A stretch of 64,000 nucleotides of DNA from CAYPHY01 sp964410625 (GCA_964410625.1 CAYPHY010000005.1:124001-188000), one strand, 5' to 3'; counted from the stretch's first letter, positions 1-8,285 are shown. Notes: generated by a model not told the origin, from the letters alone. Translations and numbers: made by a program.

Positions 1-330
1 GCCCAGGTCGTGGATGGTAGCGACGCTGGGACCACTGTAGCCATAGGGAATGACATGGGCGGGGGTGAAAAAGACGTCCGGCGGCCGTTGGCGCAACTCC
101 TGCCTCAAGCGCATATGCGTCCACAGGCGGGGGAAGGGGATGACGACTTGCTCCACCAGCGGGCTGTCGGGGAATAGGCCGGGTGGTGGTGACCAGTTGA
201 AATAGAGCCGCAGCCGGTAGCCGCGTTCTTGCGCCAGCGGGATCAACGCCCGGATCAGATAATAGGCATAGGCTTCGGTGCCGGTGCGTTGCCCGGTTGC
301 CGCGCGGCTAGCATCAACTCCAATGATCAT
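1..330 (-). CDS. Glycosyltransferase family 4 (GT-B), N-terminal part, cut by window edge
   Basis: Only the first 110 codons are in the window; the gene continues past base 1. The start ATG overlaps the TGA of the upstream SH3b gene (ATGA), which suggests translational coupling. The N-terminus reads MIIGVDASRA...RTGTEAYAYYL, the usual first strand and loop of the acceptor-binding Rossmann fold in GT-B family 4 enzymes, followed later by TPAHVIPY and VATIHDLG, also typical of that fold. Such enzymes transfer a sugar from a nucleotide-sugar donor to envelope or exopolysaccharide acceptors at the cytoplasmic face. Donor and acceptor cannot be told. The catalytic C-terminal half (donor-binding E-x7-E motif) lies outside the window, so activity is unverified. 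Confidence 0.75.
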   Translation of the reverse strand, partial: MIIGVDASRAATGQRTGTEAYAYYLIRALIPLAQERGYRLRLYFNWSPPPGLFPDSPLVEQVVIPFPRLWTHMRLRQELRQRPPDVFFTPAHVIPYGYSGPSVATIHDLG

Positions 331-929
331 TCCGTCGTCGTTGAATCTGCGCCACATGGAGCGCGAACAGTGATAAAAGCGTCGGACACCCACCCTTCGT
401 CGCCACCAACGGCCCGTACCCTTCGCCAAACGACGCCATTGGCTTCCACAGGCTCGTCCTCTAATACCGTCAGTAGCGCTCCTTCCGCCAGGATGTCTAC
501 TTCCCCTCCACCAGGGCTATCGCGGAGCATCAGGCCATTTCCACCGGTCCCCTCAACGACGCCACGACAAACGACGGGCGTCGCGGTAGCCGTTGGTTCG
601 GGTGTGCCGACGGTTGGGGAAGGGGGAACGGATTCGAGGAAAAAGGTGGGTGTTGCCGTTGGCCCATCACCCTCCTCCGGAACCGCGGCCGCATCTGGCT
701 CCACCGGAAAGAGGCTGGCGACCAATTGTTGTCGTTGGTAAAAGAGTAACGCCGCGGCCGCCAGAAAGAGGGCGACACTGATCAACAGGCTCAACGCCGC
801 CCGGCGCAAAATCGCTTCACGCTCCAGCGTATAGAAGCGTGCGCCGCCGCGCCGGATGCCACGATAGGTGGCAACGGCCGCCAGCAGTCCGCCGATTATC
901 AGCAAGATCGGCAGGAAGATACCGGTCAC
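327..929 (-). CDS. Two-TM membrane protein with Pro/Thr-rich linker and bacterial SH3 (SH3b) domain
   Basis: 200 residues. Hydrophobic helices at about 4-21 and 44-63, a low-complexity Pro/Thr linker at about 80-118, then an SH3b-like domain from about 122 to 190 with LMLRDSPGGG and DEGWVSDAFI, the usual first-strand and WV-containing motifs. SH3b domains bind cell-wall peptides or other ligands outside the cell; here the domain is probably extracytoplasmic after the second helix. The start is GTG at 929 with AGGAG seven bases upstream. It lies 22 bases after tsaC and overlaps the next glycosyltransferase by four bases, so the three genes look like one operon. No enzymatic domain is seen; the role is probably envelope-related but unproven. 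Confidence 0.7.
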   Translation of the reverse strand: MTGIFLPILLIIGGLLAAVATYRGIRRGGARFYTLEREAILRRAALSLLISVALFLAAAALLFYQRQQLVASLFPVEPDAAAVPEEGDGPTATPTFFLESVPPSPTVGTPEPTATATPVVCRGVVEGTGGNGLMLRDSPGGGEVDILAEGALLTVLEDEPVEANGVVWRRVRAVGGDEGWVSDAFITVRAPCGADSTTTE

Positions 930-951
930 AGGCGACTCCTTGCTTTCATGG

Positions 952-1605
952 CTATTTATCTACCGCTCCCAATATTTCAGCGGCCGAAAGGGGGCCGACG
1001 CGCACAATTTGTAGCGCTGCTTTGGTGCAATCGACGATAGTTGAGGCCAGTTCGCCAGGGGAGGGGCCGCCGTCCAGGATGGCGGCAACTCGACCGTTCA
1101 AATCATCCATTGCCTCCCGCGCATTCCGCGCCGTTGGTTGGCCGGAACGGTTGGCACTGCTGGCCGCCACTGCCCCTCCGGCCGCGCGAATCAGCGACCG
1201 CGCTATGGGGTGGTCGGGGACACGGACGGCCACTGTATTATCGGGGGCAATGATTGAGGGTAAGTCGGCGTGGCGCGGCACAATCAACGTCAGTGGCCCC
1301 GGCCAGAAGCGTTCGATCAATCGTTGGGCGGAGGGTGGTACTGCCTGGGCGACCTGGTGTAAATCATCGAGATCGGCCAGCAGAACGGGGATACCTTTGT
1401 CGAGCGGCCGTTCCTTGACCCGATACAACTGTTCAATCGCTGCCGGATCAAAGGCATGGACACCCAGCCCATAGACGGTATCGGTGGGAAAGACGACCAG
1501 ACGGCCGCCCCGCAGCAAGGCGGCCGCTGCTTCAATCGCCTCTGGCTGATGAGCATCTAGGTATTGGGTTTCTATGAGTGTGGTCGCTTCTCGCTGATTG
1601 TCCAA
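952..1605 (-). CDS. tsaC: L-threonylcarbamoyladenylate synthase (Sua5/YciO/YrdC family)
   Basis: 217 residues, the short YrdC-only form without the C-terminal Sua5 domain. The enzyme makes threonylcarbamoyl-AMP from threonine, bicarbonate and ATP, the first step of t6A formation at tRNA position 37 in the cytoplasm. Family motifs are present in order: VVFPTDTVYGLG, VKERPLDKGIPVLL, WPGPLTLIVP, VAVRVPDHP, AASSANRSGQ and STIVD. The apparent start is TTG with a weak purine-rich sequence upstream; no ATG fits the family N-terminus better. The partner genes tsaE and tsaB are at the far end of the window (63.1-64 kb). It follows prmC, separated by a 100-base gap that is filled by a palindromic repeat. 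Confidence 0.93.
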   Translation of the reverse strand: MDNQREATTLIETQYLDAHQPEAIEAAAALLRGGRLVVFPTDTVYGLGVHAFDPAAIEQLYRVKERPLDKGIPVLLADLDDLHQVAQAVPPSAQRLIERFWPGPLTLIVPRHADLPSIIAPDNTVAVRVPDHPIARSLIRAAGGAVAASSANRSGQPTARNAREAMDDLNGRVAAILDGGPSPGELASTIVDCTKAALQIVRVGPLSAAEILGAVDK

Positions 1606-1639
1606 CTGCTCTTTTACTCTAAATCTCCCAATCTAACCA

Positions 1640-1699
1640 TAGCGACAATCCTCCGGATTGTCTTGTCACTATTACGGACAATCCGGAGGATTGTCGCTA
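1640..1699. repeat. Near-perfect 23-bp inverted repeat with nested 8-bp palindromes
   Basis: Arms at 1640-1662 and 1677-1699 are exact reverse complements around a 14-base loop. Each arm itself contains the small palindrome GACAATCC-n3-GGATTGTC or its complement. A single arm with the same flank (GTCGCTACGGTT) occurs again at 52229-52257, so it is a dispersed element rather than a one-off terminator. Confidence 0.85.
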
Positions 1700-1707
1700 C
1701 GGTTGTC

Positions 1708-2547
1708 CTATTCAGCCTTGATTATAACCAACCGCTCGTGGTCTGCGAAATCCTTCATCACTTTAATCTCGGCCGCCGGGAAAAAAGACTCGGCCAACTG
1801 GTGTACGGCCGCCCCCTGTTGCCAGCCGATTTCCAACAGGACCAGGCCGCCGGGACGGAGCTTCTCGGCCGCTTGTGCCATTAATTCGCGGATTAAATCA
1901 AGCCCATCCAGACCACCATCGAGGGCGAGGCGCGGCTCATACCGTTGTACACTCTCGTCAACGGCCGACCATTCATCGGCGGCCACGTAGGGCAAATTAG
2001 CGGCGATCAGATCAACTGCTCCATGCACCGGCGTGAGCAAGTGGCCTTGATGGAAGGTGATGCGGCCCGGTGCATGACGCGTCGCATTGCGTTCGGCAAC
2101 CGCCAGCGCTTCGGCCGACACATCCACTGCCTGAATCGTTGCCTGGGGAAGATGGACGGCGAGCGTCACGGCAATGCAGCCGCTACCCGTTCCCACGTCT
2201 ACAAGGTTGATCGCTCCACGCGGCTTTGCCCACTGGACGGCCGTTTCCACCAATAACTCCGTCTCGGGCCGGGGGATCAACACGGCGGAATTAACTTCAA
2301 ACTCCAGGCCATAAAAATGAACGTTGCCTAATAAGTAAGGGATGGGTTCCTGTTTCCTGGCTCTGGCGAGCAGTTGATGATATTCAGCTTCTTGGCTGCT
2401 GGTTAGGGGCTGGTCGCTGTGGGCGACCAGGAAGGCGTGGGTGGCTTGCAGCACATGCTCCAACAGCAGTCGGGCGTCGGTGTCTGGCGTGGGGGAGTCG
2501 GTTAGTTGGGAACGGCCGAATCGCCACGCCTCGCGAATCGTCATCAT
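1708..2547 (-). CDS. prmC: Peptide chain release factor N5-glutamine methyltransferase
   Basis: About 280 residues from the chosen ATG at 2547 (another ATG directly follows at 2544); the frame is open further to a TTG at 2568, but that lies inside a terminator stem and the family begins MTIREA. PrmC methylates the GGQ glutamine of release factors RF1/RF2 using SAM. The SAM-binding motif I is LVDVGTGSGCIAVTLAVH. The catalytic motif reads NLPYV where many members have NPPY. The N-terminal helical region (LLLEHVLQATHAFLVAHSD) binds the release factor. In many bacteria prmC sits beside prfA and sua5; here tsaC follows on the same strand but prfA is not in view. Confidence 0.93.
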   Translation of the reverse strand: MMTIREAWRFGRSQLTDSPTPDTDARLLLEHVLQATHAFLVAHSDQPLTSSQEAEYHQLLARARKQEPIPYLLGNVHFYGLEFEVNSAVLIPRPETELLVETAVQWAKPRGAINLVDVGTGSGCIAVTLAVHLPQATIQAVDVSAEALAVAERNATRHAPGRITFHQGHLLTPVHGAVDLIAANLPYVAADEWSAVDESVQRYEPRLALDGGLDGLDLIRELMAQAAEKLRPGGLVLLEIGWQQGAAVHQLAESFFPAAEIKVMKDFADHERLVIIKAE

Positions 2548-2553
2548 AAACAC

Positions 2554-2592
2554 AAAGGCAACGGGCAAGTTTACCTCGCCCGTTGCCTTTTT
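2554..2592 (-). terminator. Rho-independent terminator between cysC and prmC
   Basis: Perfect 13-bp stem (AAAGGCAACGGGC at 2554-2566, its complement at 2578-2590) with an 11-base loop. A T-run follows on the plus strand and a broken T-tract (TTTGTGTTT) on the minus strand. It is placed to end cysC transcription just before prmC, and it could work in both directions. Confidence 0.7.
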
Positions 2593-2599
2593 ACCAAAT

Positions 2600-2682
2600 G
2601 AGATTAGGAGACTGAGAGATTATGAGACTAGGGAAGAATCTCCCCTGCTCCTCTGCCCCTCTGCTCCCCTGCTCAAATCAGG
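2600..2682. repeat. Word-iterated intergenic element (GAGATTAGGAGACT word, then CTCCTCTGCCCCTCTGC word)
   Basis: Two consecutive low-complexity stretches, each a short word repeated with variation: GAGATTAGGAGACTGAGAG at 2600-2632 and a CCCCTGCTCCTCTG type run at 2640-2675. The first word recurs at 3261-3357 and 63586-63676; the complement of the second recurs at the rnz end near 33810-33848. Confidence 0.6.
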
Positions 2683-3235
2683 CCATCTCGACCGCCGGGA
2701 TATACCCCAGCTCTTCCAGCTTCTCCAGGATCAACTGTGCGCTTTCCTGCGGAGATTGCTGGTCGGTACGCACATGGATGTCGGGATTCTCCGGCGCTTC
2801 AAAGGGATCGGAAATGCCGGTGAAGTTCGGGATTTGCCCGGCCAACGCCTTCTTGTACAGTCCCTTCACATCGCGGTCAATCACGACCTGCAACGGGGCG
2901 TCAATAAATACCTCCAGGAAGTTGGTGGTGTTAGCGCGTACATAGTCGCGCACTTCCTGATAGGGGGAGATGAAGGAGCAGACGCAGCCGACGCCATTGC
3001 GCGAGAGCAACTTGCAAACGAAGGTCACGCGCTCGATATTCTTCTTGCGGTCTTCGGCCGAGAAGCCCAAATCACGGGTCAGGCTTTCGCGGACAATATC
3101 ACCGTCCAGGTGCTCATAGCGCAGACCGCGACGGGTCAGTTCTTCTTCCAACAGCAAGGCAATGGTCGTCTTGCCAGCCCCAGACAGGCCGGTCATCCAC
3201 AATACGTATCCAGGATAGTCACAATTGTTCGTCAT
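2678..3235 (-). CDS. cysC: Adenylylsulfate (APS) kinase, stand-alone
   Basis: 185 residues, full length for CysC. It phosphorylates APS to PAPS with ATP in the cytoplasm, giving the activated sulfate for reduction or for sulfotransferases. The P-loop is GLSGAGKTTIA near residue 17, followed by DGDIVRESLTRDLGFS with the DGD and DLGFS motifs of the family, then ISPYQEVRDYVR and GLYKKALAGQIPNFTG. Start is ATG at 3235. It lies about 120 bases downstream of a fused Sat-CysC gene on the same strand, so the cell encodes two APS kinase domains side by side; this copy keeps the canonical GLSGAGKT P-loop. Confidence 0.95.
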   Translation of the reverse strand: MTNNCDYPGYVLWMTGLSGAGKTTIALLLEEELTRRGLRYEHLDGDIVRESLTRDLGFSAEDRKKNIERVTFVCKLLSRNGVGCVCSFISPYQEVRDYVRANTTNFLEVFIDAPLQVVIDRDVKGLYKKALAGQIPNFTGISDPFEAPENPDIHVRTDQQSPQESAQLILEKLEELGYIPAVEMA

Positions 3236-3260
3236 TACTTAATACCTCTAAATGTTGTAA

Positions 3261-3357
3261 GAGAGAGTGGGAGATTAGGAGACTAGGAGATTGCGAGACT
3301 GAAAACTACGGTCTCCCAGTCTCTCAATCTCTGAGTCTCTCAGCTCTCAGTCTCTTC
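3261..3357. repeat. Word-iterated hairpin, GGAGACTAGGAGATT family
   Basis: The left arm repeats GGGAGATTAGGAGACTAGG-like words; the right arm repeats the complement (TCTCCCAGTCTCTCAATCTC). The two arms can fold into an imperfect hairpin. It fills the whole gap between cysC and sat-cysC. Same family as 2600-2632 and 63586-63676. Confidence 0.75.
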
Positions 3358-3358
3358 T

Positions 3359-5128
3359 TTAGTTTTTATGTGTTCCGTTACCGTTTACCACTTCCGGCTC
3401 TGGGCGAATGAAACCGCGGTCTACCAGCATGTTCAGGATCCGGTGGGCGTTCTCTTCGGCCGTGTGGTTGATCGTCTCAATATGGATCTCGGGATGTTGC
3501 GGAGCCTCATAGGGATCATCAACACCGGTGAAGCCCTTGATCTCGCCGCGCCGCGCCTGGGCGTAGAGTCCCTTCGTGTCGCGCTTTTCGCATACTTCCA
3601 ACGGGGTGTCTACAAAGACCTCGATGTAATGCTCTTTGCCGACCATGTTGCGCACTTCGTTGCGCGTGGCGCGATAGGGGCTGACGGTGGCGACAATCGC
3701 CAGGCCACCATGGCGGACAATCTCCGCCGCCACAAAGCCGATGCGCCGCACATGCTCGTCGCGGTCTTCCTTGCTAAAGCCCAAATCTTCGGAGAAGTGG
3801 GTACGCACGACGTCACCATCGAGCAGCGTTACCTGACGGCCGTGTTCCAGCGTTAGCGTGGTCAGCACGTTGGCGGTGGTGGACTTTCCGGCGTTATGCA
3901 GGCCGGTCAGCCAGACGCAAACGCCCTGGCGGAAGCGTGGCGGGTAAGTTTCGGCCAAAATCTCGGCCACTTCGGGGCGGGTGAACCACTCCGGCAGTTG
4001 GCGGCCGTTGTGGAGATACTCTTCGCGGACCTGCGTGCCGGAGATGGAGGCGGTGCGCGTTTCCTTCGTCACTTTCGAGACTTCTTCGTAACGCTCCTCA
4101 TCGGGCAGGTAGACGAGCATGGAGAAGGGGACAACGCCAACGCCGATTTCCTCGCTGTGGCGTTCGACCAGCTCTTGCGCATCATAGGGGCCGTAGAAGG
4201 GTTTACCCTCTGAATCATTGCCGGGGCCGGCGTGGTCGCGGCCGACGATCAGATGGTTCGCGCCATAATTGCGGCGGATGATAGCGTGCCACAGGGCTTC
4301 GCGCGGGCCGCCCATGCGCATCGCCAACGGCAACAGGGAGAGCAGTACGCGGTCGGGATCATAGTAACGTTGCGCCAATGCCTTGTAGGTGCGGACGCGG
4401 GTGTAATGGTCCACATCACCGGGCTTGGTCATGCCGACGGAGGGATGGAGCAGCAAAACGCCGTCTTTTTCGATGGTGGCGCGTTTGGTCAGCTCCTCAT
4501 GGACGCGGTGCAGCGGGTTGCGCGTCTGGAAAGCGATGACATTGCTGTGTCCGAAGGACTCCAACTGGGCGCGTGTCTCTCTGGGGGTCAGGCGCAGTGA
4601 TTTGAAATCATAGTGCGGGGGTAGGCGCAAGACGCGCAGGGGGCCGGAGATATTGTACTTGCCCCAGCGGTGCATCTCCGCCACCATCGGATGGCGGGTG
4701 TCCAGCTTGCCAAAGACCTTCGTCGCCACCTCTTCCAGGTCCCACTCATAGATTTCTTCGACGGTCATGATCGCCAACAACTCATTTTGTGGGTTGCGCA
4801 AGGCGATCTCCTCGCCGATTTCAATCCGCGCACGTTCTTCCTCATCAATTGGCAATGGGATGGGCATGGGGAAGAGATAGCCGTTGCTCAGGCGCATCTC
4901 GTCCAACACCCGTTGGTGGTCGGCCTGCCCCATAAAACGGTCGAGGGGTGAAAAGCCGCCGACAGCCAACAGCTCCAGATCACAAACGGAACGTTCGGAA
5001 ATCTTAATGGATTCCAAACGACTGGCATATTCTATTTCTGCTTCACGCGACGCTTCCGGAACCATCAGGTCTACCAGTTCGCCGCCATACGGCGAGAGCA
5101 GTGTCGCTTTCTCTACTGTTGCTAACAC
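3359..5128 (-). CDS. Bifunctional sulfate adenylyltransferase / APS kinase (Sat-CysC fusion)
   Basis: 589 residues. The N-terminal ATP sulfurylase domain (about 1-395) carries QTRNPLHR (201-208) and GRDHAGPG (296-303), both active-site signatures. The C-terminal APS kinase domain (about 400-575) has P-loop GLHNAGKST (409-417) and DGDVVRTHFSEDLGFS from 437. Together the domains turn sulfate and ATP into APS and then PAPS, pulling the unfavourable first step. Start is GTG at 5128 with GAAGGAG about 11 bases upstream. The HNAGK P-loop differs from GxSGAGKS of the neighbouring stand-alone cysC but keeps the glycine, lysine and serine. Fused forms like this are assimilatory rather than dissimilatory. 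No reductase is in view, so the PAPS may feed reduction elsewhere or sulfation. Confidence 0.95.
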   Translation of the reverse strand: MLATVEKATLLSPYGGELVDLMVPEASREAEIEYASRLESIKISERSVCDLELLAVGGFSPLDRFMGQADHQRVLDEMRLSNGYLFPMPIPLPIDEEERARIEIGEEIALRNPQNELLAIMTVEEIYEWDLEEVATKVFGKLDTRHPMVAEMHRWGKYNISGPLRVLRLPPHYDFKSLRLTPRETRAQLESFGHSNVIAFQTRNPLHRVHEELTKRATIEKDGVLLLHPSVGMTKPGDVDHYTRVRTYKALAQRYYDPDRVLLSLLPLAMRMGGPREALWHAIIRRNYGANHLIVGRDHAGPGNDSEGKPFYGPYDAQELVERHSEEIGVGVVPFSMLVYLPDEERYEEVSKVTKETRTASISGTQVREEYLHNGRQLPEWFTRPEVAEILAETYPPRFRQGVCVWLTGLHNAGKSTTANVLTTLTLEHGRQVTLLDGDVVRTHFSEDLGFSKEDRDEHVRRIGFVAAEIVRHGGLAIVATVSPYRATRNEVRNMVGKEHYIEVFVDTPLEVCEKRDTKGLYAQARRGEIKGFTGVDDPYEAPQHPEIHIETINHTAEENAHRILNMLVDRGFIRPEPEVVNGNGTHKN

Positions 5129-5285
5129 GATTGCTACGCTCCTTCAATAATTTGTTATTCCTGTACACAGGGAGATCGAGCTGCTTGTGGGTATATGCGG
5201 GTACGCAAATTTCAAGCATCACAAACTACGCACGCTCGACAATGTTAATGTTTACGGGAGTAATCTACCGCTGAAATCTTACGAT

Positions 5286-6257
5286 CTATATTAATATTGG
5301 CAACCGGCCGTCGGCCAGCGCCGCTTTGAAGTGTGCAATCGTCTGTGCCACCCCATTGGCCAGCGGCGTATGGGGCAGGTCGCCAAGCAAATCGCGCAGG
5401 GGTTGTTCATCTTGCCCGTCGGGAAAGACCAGGGGGGCTTCCTCATGGGTGATTTGCCCTTTGGCGGTTGGTTCGGCCGCTTCAATCGCCGCCACCAACT
5501 CGCTCATATGGGCCACCGAGCCGCGAATGTTAAAGACATCTGCCCCGACGAACGGCGTCCGCGCGGCCTGGATCAATATCTTGGCGATGTCGTCGGCATA
5601 TTGGAAGCCATTATAGCCACCGTAGGAGATGTGATAGGGTTGGCCCTGGGCGGCGGCCAGCATCGCCTGGGTGGGGGTGGAGGTCATGCCCTGGTCGCGG
5701 CCGGGGCCATAGAGCGTATACGGCCGCAGCCCAATGCTACTGATGCCATCATCTTGCCAGTAAATTCGCGCTGTTCCTTCGTTGGCTTGTTTATAGACGC
5801 CATAGTGGGTGTGTGGATGGAGCGGCGCGTCGTGGGGCAGAAGGGAGTCGCTGTACTCCTCTTTGCGGCCGTAGACGGCGACGCTGCTGGCATAGACCAC
5901 TTGCCCGATGCCCGCTTTTTTCGCCGCTTCAAAAACATTGACCGTGCCGACGACGTTGACGGCCGCTCCCAGCGGAGGATTGGCCTTGCAAAAGGGGACT
6001 TGCAGCGCGGCCAGGTGGATCAGGTGAGTTGCCCCGGATTCGGTGACGGCTTGAGTGACGGCCACGGTGTCGGTAATATCGCCGGTAACATACGCTGCTT
6101 GGGCAATCTCTTCAGCGCTCATAATCAATTCTAGCCGGTGGCGGTCGGTGCTGAGATCAAAGACGGTCAGCGGGACCCTGCTTTGCACCAAATTGCGGAT
6201 GACCCACGCGCCAATACAACCCATTCCGCCAGTTAGAAAAAAATGTTCAGATGCCAT
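5286..6257 (-). CDS. NAD-dependent epimerase/dehydratase (extended SDR)
   Basis: 323 residues from ATG 6257, chosen because GGAGAG sits seven bases upstream and the family starts just before the first strand; the open frame runs 21 codons further into a repeat. Nucleotide-binding motif TGGMGCIG at the N-terminus, HLAALQVP, the catalytic YGVYK (Y-x3-K) with serine in YASSVAVYG, and SIGLRPYTLYGPGRDQG place it with sugar-nucleotide epimerases/dehydratases. The exact sugar cannot be told. It lies upstream of sat-cysC on the same strand with about 155 bases between them, so they may be co-transcribed, but a direct link to sulfur metabolism is only positional. Confidence 0.85.
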   Translation of the reverse strand: MASEHFFLTGGMGCIGAWVIRNLVQSRVPLTVFDLSTDRHRLELIMSAEEIAQAAYVTGDITDTVAVTQAVTESGATHLIHLAALQVPFCKANPPLGAAVNVVGTVNVFEAAKKAGIGQVVYASSVAVYGRKEEYSDSLLPHDAPLHPHTHYGVYKQANEGTARIYWQDDGISSIGLRPYTLYGPGRDQGMTSTPTQAMLAAAQGQPYHISYGGYNGFQYADDIAKILIQAARTPFVGADVFNIRGSVAHMSELVAAIEAAEPTAKGQITHEEAPLVFPDGQDEQPLRDLLGDLPHTPLANGVAQTIAHFKAALADGRLPILI

Positions 6258-6274
6258 GATCACTCTCCAAAAAT

Positions 6275-6317
6275 CGTTACGCAGATGACGCTGATGAAAC
6301 GCGGATAACGCGGATTT
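6275..6317. repeat. Half-hairpin of the ACGCAGATGACGCGGAT family upstream of the epimerase
   Basis: Read on the minus strand it is ATCCGCGTTATCCGCGTTTC then CAGCGTCATCTGCGTAACG, ending just before the ribosome binding site of the epimerase. Other members: 48097-48140, 54052-54146, 57603-57650, 59757-59799 and 63037-63083. Confidence 0.7.
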
Positions 6318-6497
6318 CATCCCTTATATTGCCTGATTATAACCCTCTTTGGTAATCGAGGTCATATGTAGCGCGGGTTGCCAACCCGCAAGCTTGCGAA
6401 CAAATGTTCTGTCGGTTATAGTATGGGCTGACTTGGTGATTGTCTGGATGAGTGGGAGCAAGGGTAGCGAGAGTTAATCAGTACCGGAAGTCCGTCT

Positions 6498-6872
6498 ATG
6501 AACCGTATTAAGAAACTCCAGGCCCTTTTGCACGCCCTTCATCTTGCTGTGCTTCAAGATGGCAACCACCCCCTGCCGCATAATGGGAAAGCCATCGCCA
6601 ATAGCCCATCCGTTGGCAACGGCATGACTATTGACGAGGGCGCGGCCGATCCCCCTCCCGACATAGAATCATCCGGCTATGGTCCCAATCCGGCAACATT
6701 GGCCAAGCTCGATCGCCTGCGTGTGTTGCGGCGCGATTCGATTCGCAACGGCCGTGTATTAGCCAGTTGGACGGCCGCCTGCCGCCAGGTGGGGATTGAC
6801 CCCAAGACCGCACGCAAGCATGACCCCGAATTGCGGGCGCATTGGGATGATCCAGCATATGGAAATGGTTAA
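6498..6872 (+). CDS. Hypothetical protein with possible C-terminal helix-turn-helix
   Basis: 124 residues, not recognised. The N-terminus is basic and helical (MNRIKKLQALLHALHLAVLQ), the middle is Pro/Gly/Asn-rich and probably disordered, and the C-terminus, about 85-120, reads LASWTAACRQVGIDPKTARK, which resembles the helix-turn-helix of transposase or recombinase N-termini. No ribosome binding site is strong. The last codons run into a word-iterated repeat (from 6868). It contains the CGGCCG word, so its composition matches the host genome. It could be a genuine small DNA-binding protein or a remnant of a longer one. Confidence 0.4.
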   Translation: MNRIKKLQALLHALHLAVLQDGNHPLPHNGKAIANSPSVGNGMTIDEGAADPPPDIESSGYGPNPATLAKLDRLRVLRRDSIRNGRVLASWTAACRQVGIDPKTARKHDPELRAHWDDPAYGNG

Positions 6873-6950
6873 TGGTAAATTGTTAATTGACAATTGTGAA
6901 CGGGCCTGTGTCATTCACAATTGACAATTCACCGTTCACAATTCACAATT
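6868..6950. repeat. Word-iterated hairpin, AATTGTTAATTGACAATTG family
   Basis: The left arm (6868-6901) and right arm (6914-6950) repeat variants of AATTGTGAACGGT and its complement and fold on each other. It sits directly before the metZ start at 6956, occupying its expected promoter/leader region. Confidence 0.7.
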
Positions 6951-6955
6951 AGCCC

Positions 6956-8125
6956 ATGACCAAGAATGATCAGCATCCCGAATCCAAGGTGATCCACACC
7001 CGGCGCTCGGCCGTCGCGCCGGGGCAGGTGAGCAGCATTCACATGACCTCCGGCTTTACGCTGGAGAGCGCGGAAGTAGCGCGGGCGCTCTTTGCCAATG
7101 AAACCAAAGGGTACATCTACACCCGCTGGGACAACCCCAACACCGATGAGTTCATTGACCGGCTCTGTGTGTTGGAGGGGGCCGACGCCGGGCTACCGGT
7201 GGCGTCGGGAATGGCCTCCATTTTCACCGTCCTCGCCGGGCTGCTGAACAGCGGCGACCATGTGCTGGCCGCGCGTTCGCTCTTTGCCTCCACCCACCAG
7301 ATTTTGTCCCGCATCCTGCCTCGTTGGGGTATCAGCCACACGTATGCGGATGTGACCGCCCCGGAAACCTGGGAGGCGTTGTTCCAGCCCAACACGCGGC
7401 TGTGCATCATCGAAACGCCGACCAACCCCGCGCTCGACCTGGTTGATATTGAGTGGTTGGCGGCGCTATGCCATGACCGGGATGTGACGCTGGTAGTGGA
7501 CAACGTCTTTGCCACGCCCGCTTTGCAACGGCCGATTGCCCTTGGCGCCGACCTCGTTGTCCATTCAGCGACGAAGTACATTGACGGGCAGGGGCGCGGC
7601 ATCGGCGGGGCGATCCTCGGCGACCGCTTTCTGATTGAGGAGTTGGTCGCCTTCTATCGCCACACCGGGCCGACGCTCTCCCCGTTTAACGCCTGGTTGT
7701 TCAGCCAAAGTCTGGAACTATTGCCATTGCGAATGGCGAAGCATAGCGAGAACGCGCTGAAGCTGGCGCAATGGCTGGAAGACCATCCGGCGGTGGCCGA
7801 AGTGCGATATCCATATCTGGCTTCCCATCCACAATATGAACTGGCGCAGCGGCAGATGTCGGCCGGTGGCGGGATGGTATCGTTTGTGTTGAAAGAGGGA
7901 TTAGAGCGCGGCCGTCGCTTTCTCGATTCGGTGCAGATGTCTACCCATGTGACCAACCTCGGCGACACACGCACGATAGTCACCCACCCCGCCAGCACCA
8001 CCCACAGCGGCCTGACCGAGGAAGAACGCCAGGCGGTGGGCATCCTCCCCGGCCTCGTCCGCGTCTCCGTCGGCCTGGAACATATAGACGACATTATTAG
8101 CGACTTCGCCCAGGCGCTTAAGTGA
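6956..8125 (+). CDS. metZ: Cys/Met metabolism PLP enzyme, probable O-succinylhomoserine sulfhydrylase
   Basis: 389 residues, typical length for the gamma-family. PLP-binding lysine is K207 in HSATKYIDGQGR; the phosphate/ring contacts PVASGMASIF (81-90) and DNVFATP (182-188) are present. The SATKYIDGQGR variant with GIGGA after it is what I associate with MetZ, which makes homocysteine directly from O-succinylhomoserine and sulfide; cystathionine gamma-synthase usually reads SxTKYxxGHSD. The nearby sulfate activation genes (2.7-5.1 kb, opposite strand) fit a sulfur assimilation context. Related sulfhydrylases using O-acetylhomoserine cannot be excluded. The ATG follows an AT-rich hairpin with no clear ribosome binding site. 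Confidence 0.85.
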   Translation: MTKNDQHPESKVIHTRRSAVAPGQVSSIHMTSGFTLESAEVARALFANETKGYIYTRWDNPNTDEFIDRLCVLEGADAGLPVASGMASIFTVLAGLLNSGDHVLAARSLFASTHQILSRILPRWGISHTYADVTAPETWEALFQPNTRLCIIETPTNPALDLVDIEWLAALCHDRDVTLVVDNVFATPALQRPIALGADLVVHSATKYIDGQGRGIGGAILGDRFLIEELVAFYRHTGPTLSPFNAWLFSQSLELLPLRMAKHSENALKLAQWLEDHPAVAEVRYPYLASHPQYELAQRQMSAGGGMVSFVLKEGLERGRRFLDSVQMSTHVTNLGDTRTIVTHPASTTHSGLTEEERQAVGILPGLVRVSVGLEHIDDIISDFAQALK

Positions 8126-8127
8126 TT

Positions 8128-8236
8128 TTTTAACCACGGATTGGGCATTCTGTGAATGCATACGGATGAAACGGATTTGCACGGATTTTTCTTATCTGTG
8201 TTTATCCGTCTAATCCGTGTTCATCCGTGGTTAAAG
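8128..8236. repeat. Word-iterated hairpin, CACGGATGAAACGGAT family
   Basis: TTAACCACGGA at the left end pairs with TCCGTGGTTAA at the right end; between them the words CGGATGAAACGGATTT and TTTATCCGTCTAATCCGT repeat as complements. It lies directly after the metZ stop and could act as its transcription terminator. Confidence 0.75.
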
Positions 8237-8285
8237 AAATTCGACGGCAAGGGGAAGGTTGAGGAAGTAGGGGGAGGTTCGGCCG

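Noticed and set aside
2548..2568. Start of prmC at TTG 2568
   Set aside because: These codons lie in a terminator stem and the family begins at the MTIREAW at 2544-2547.
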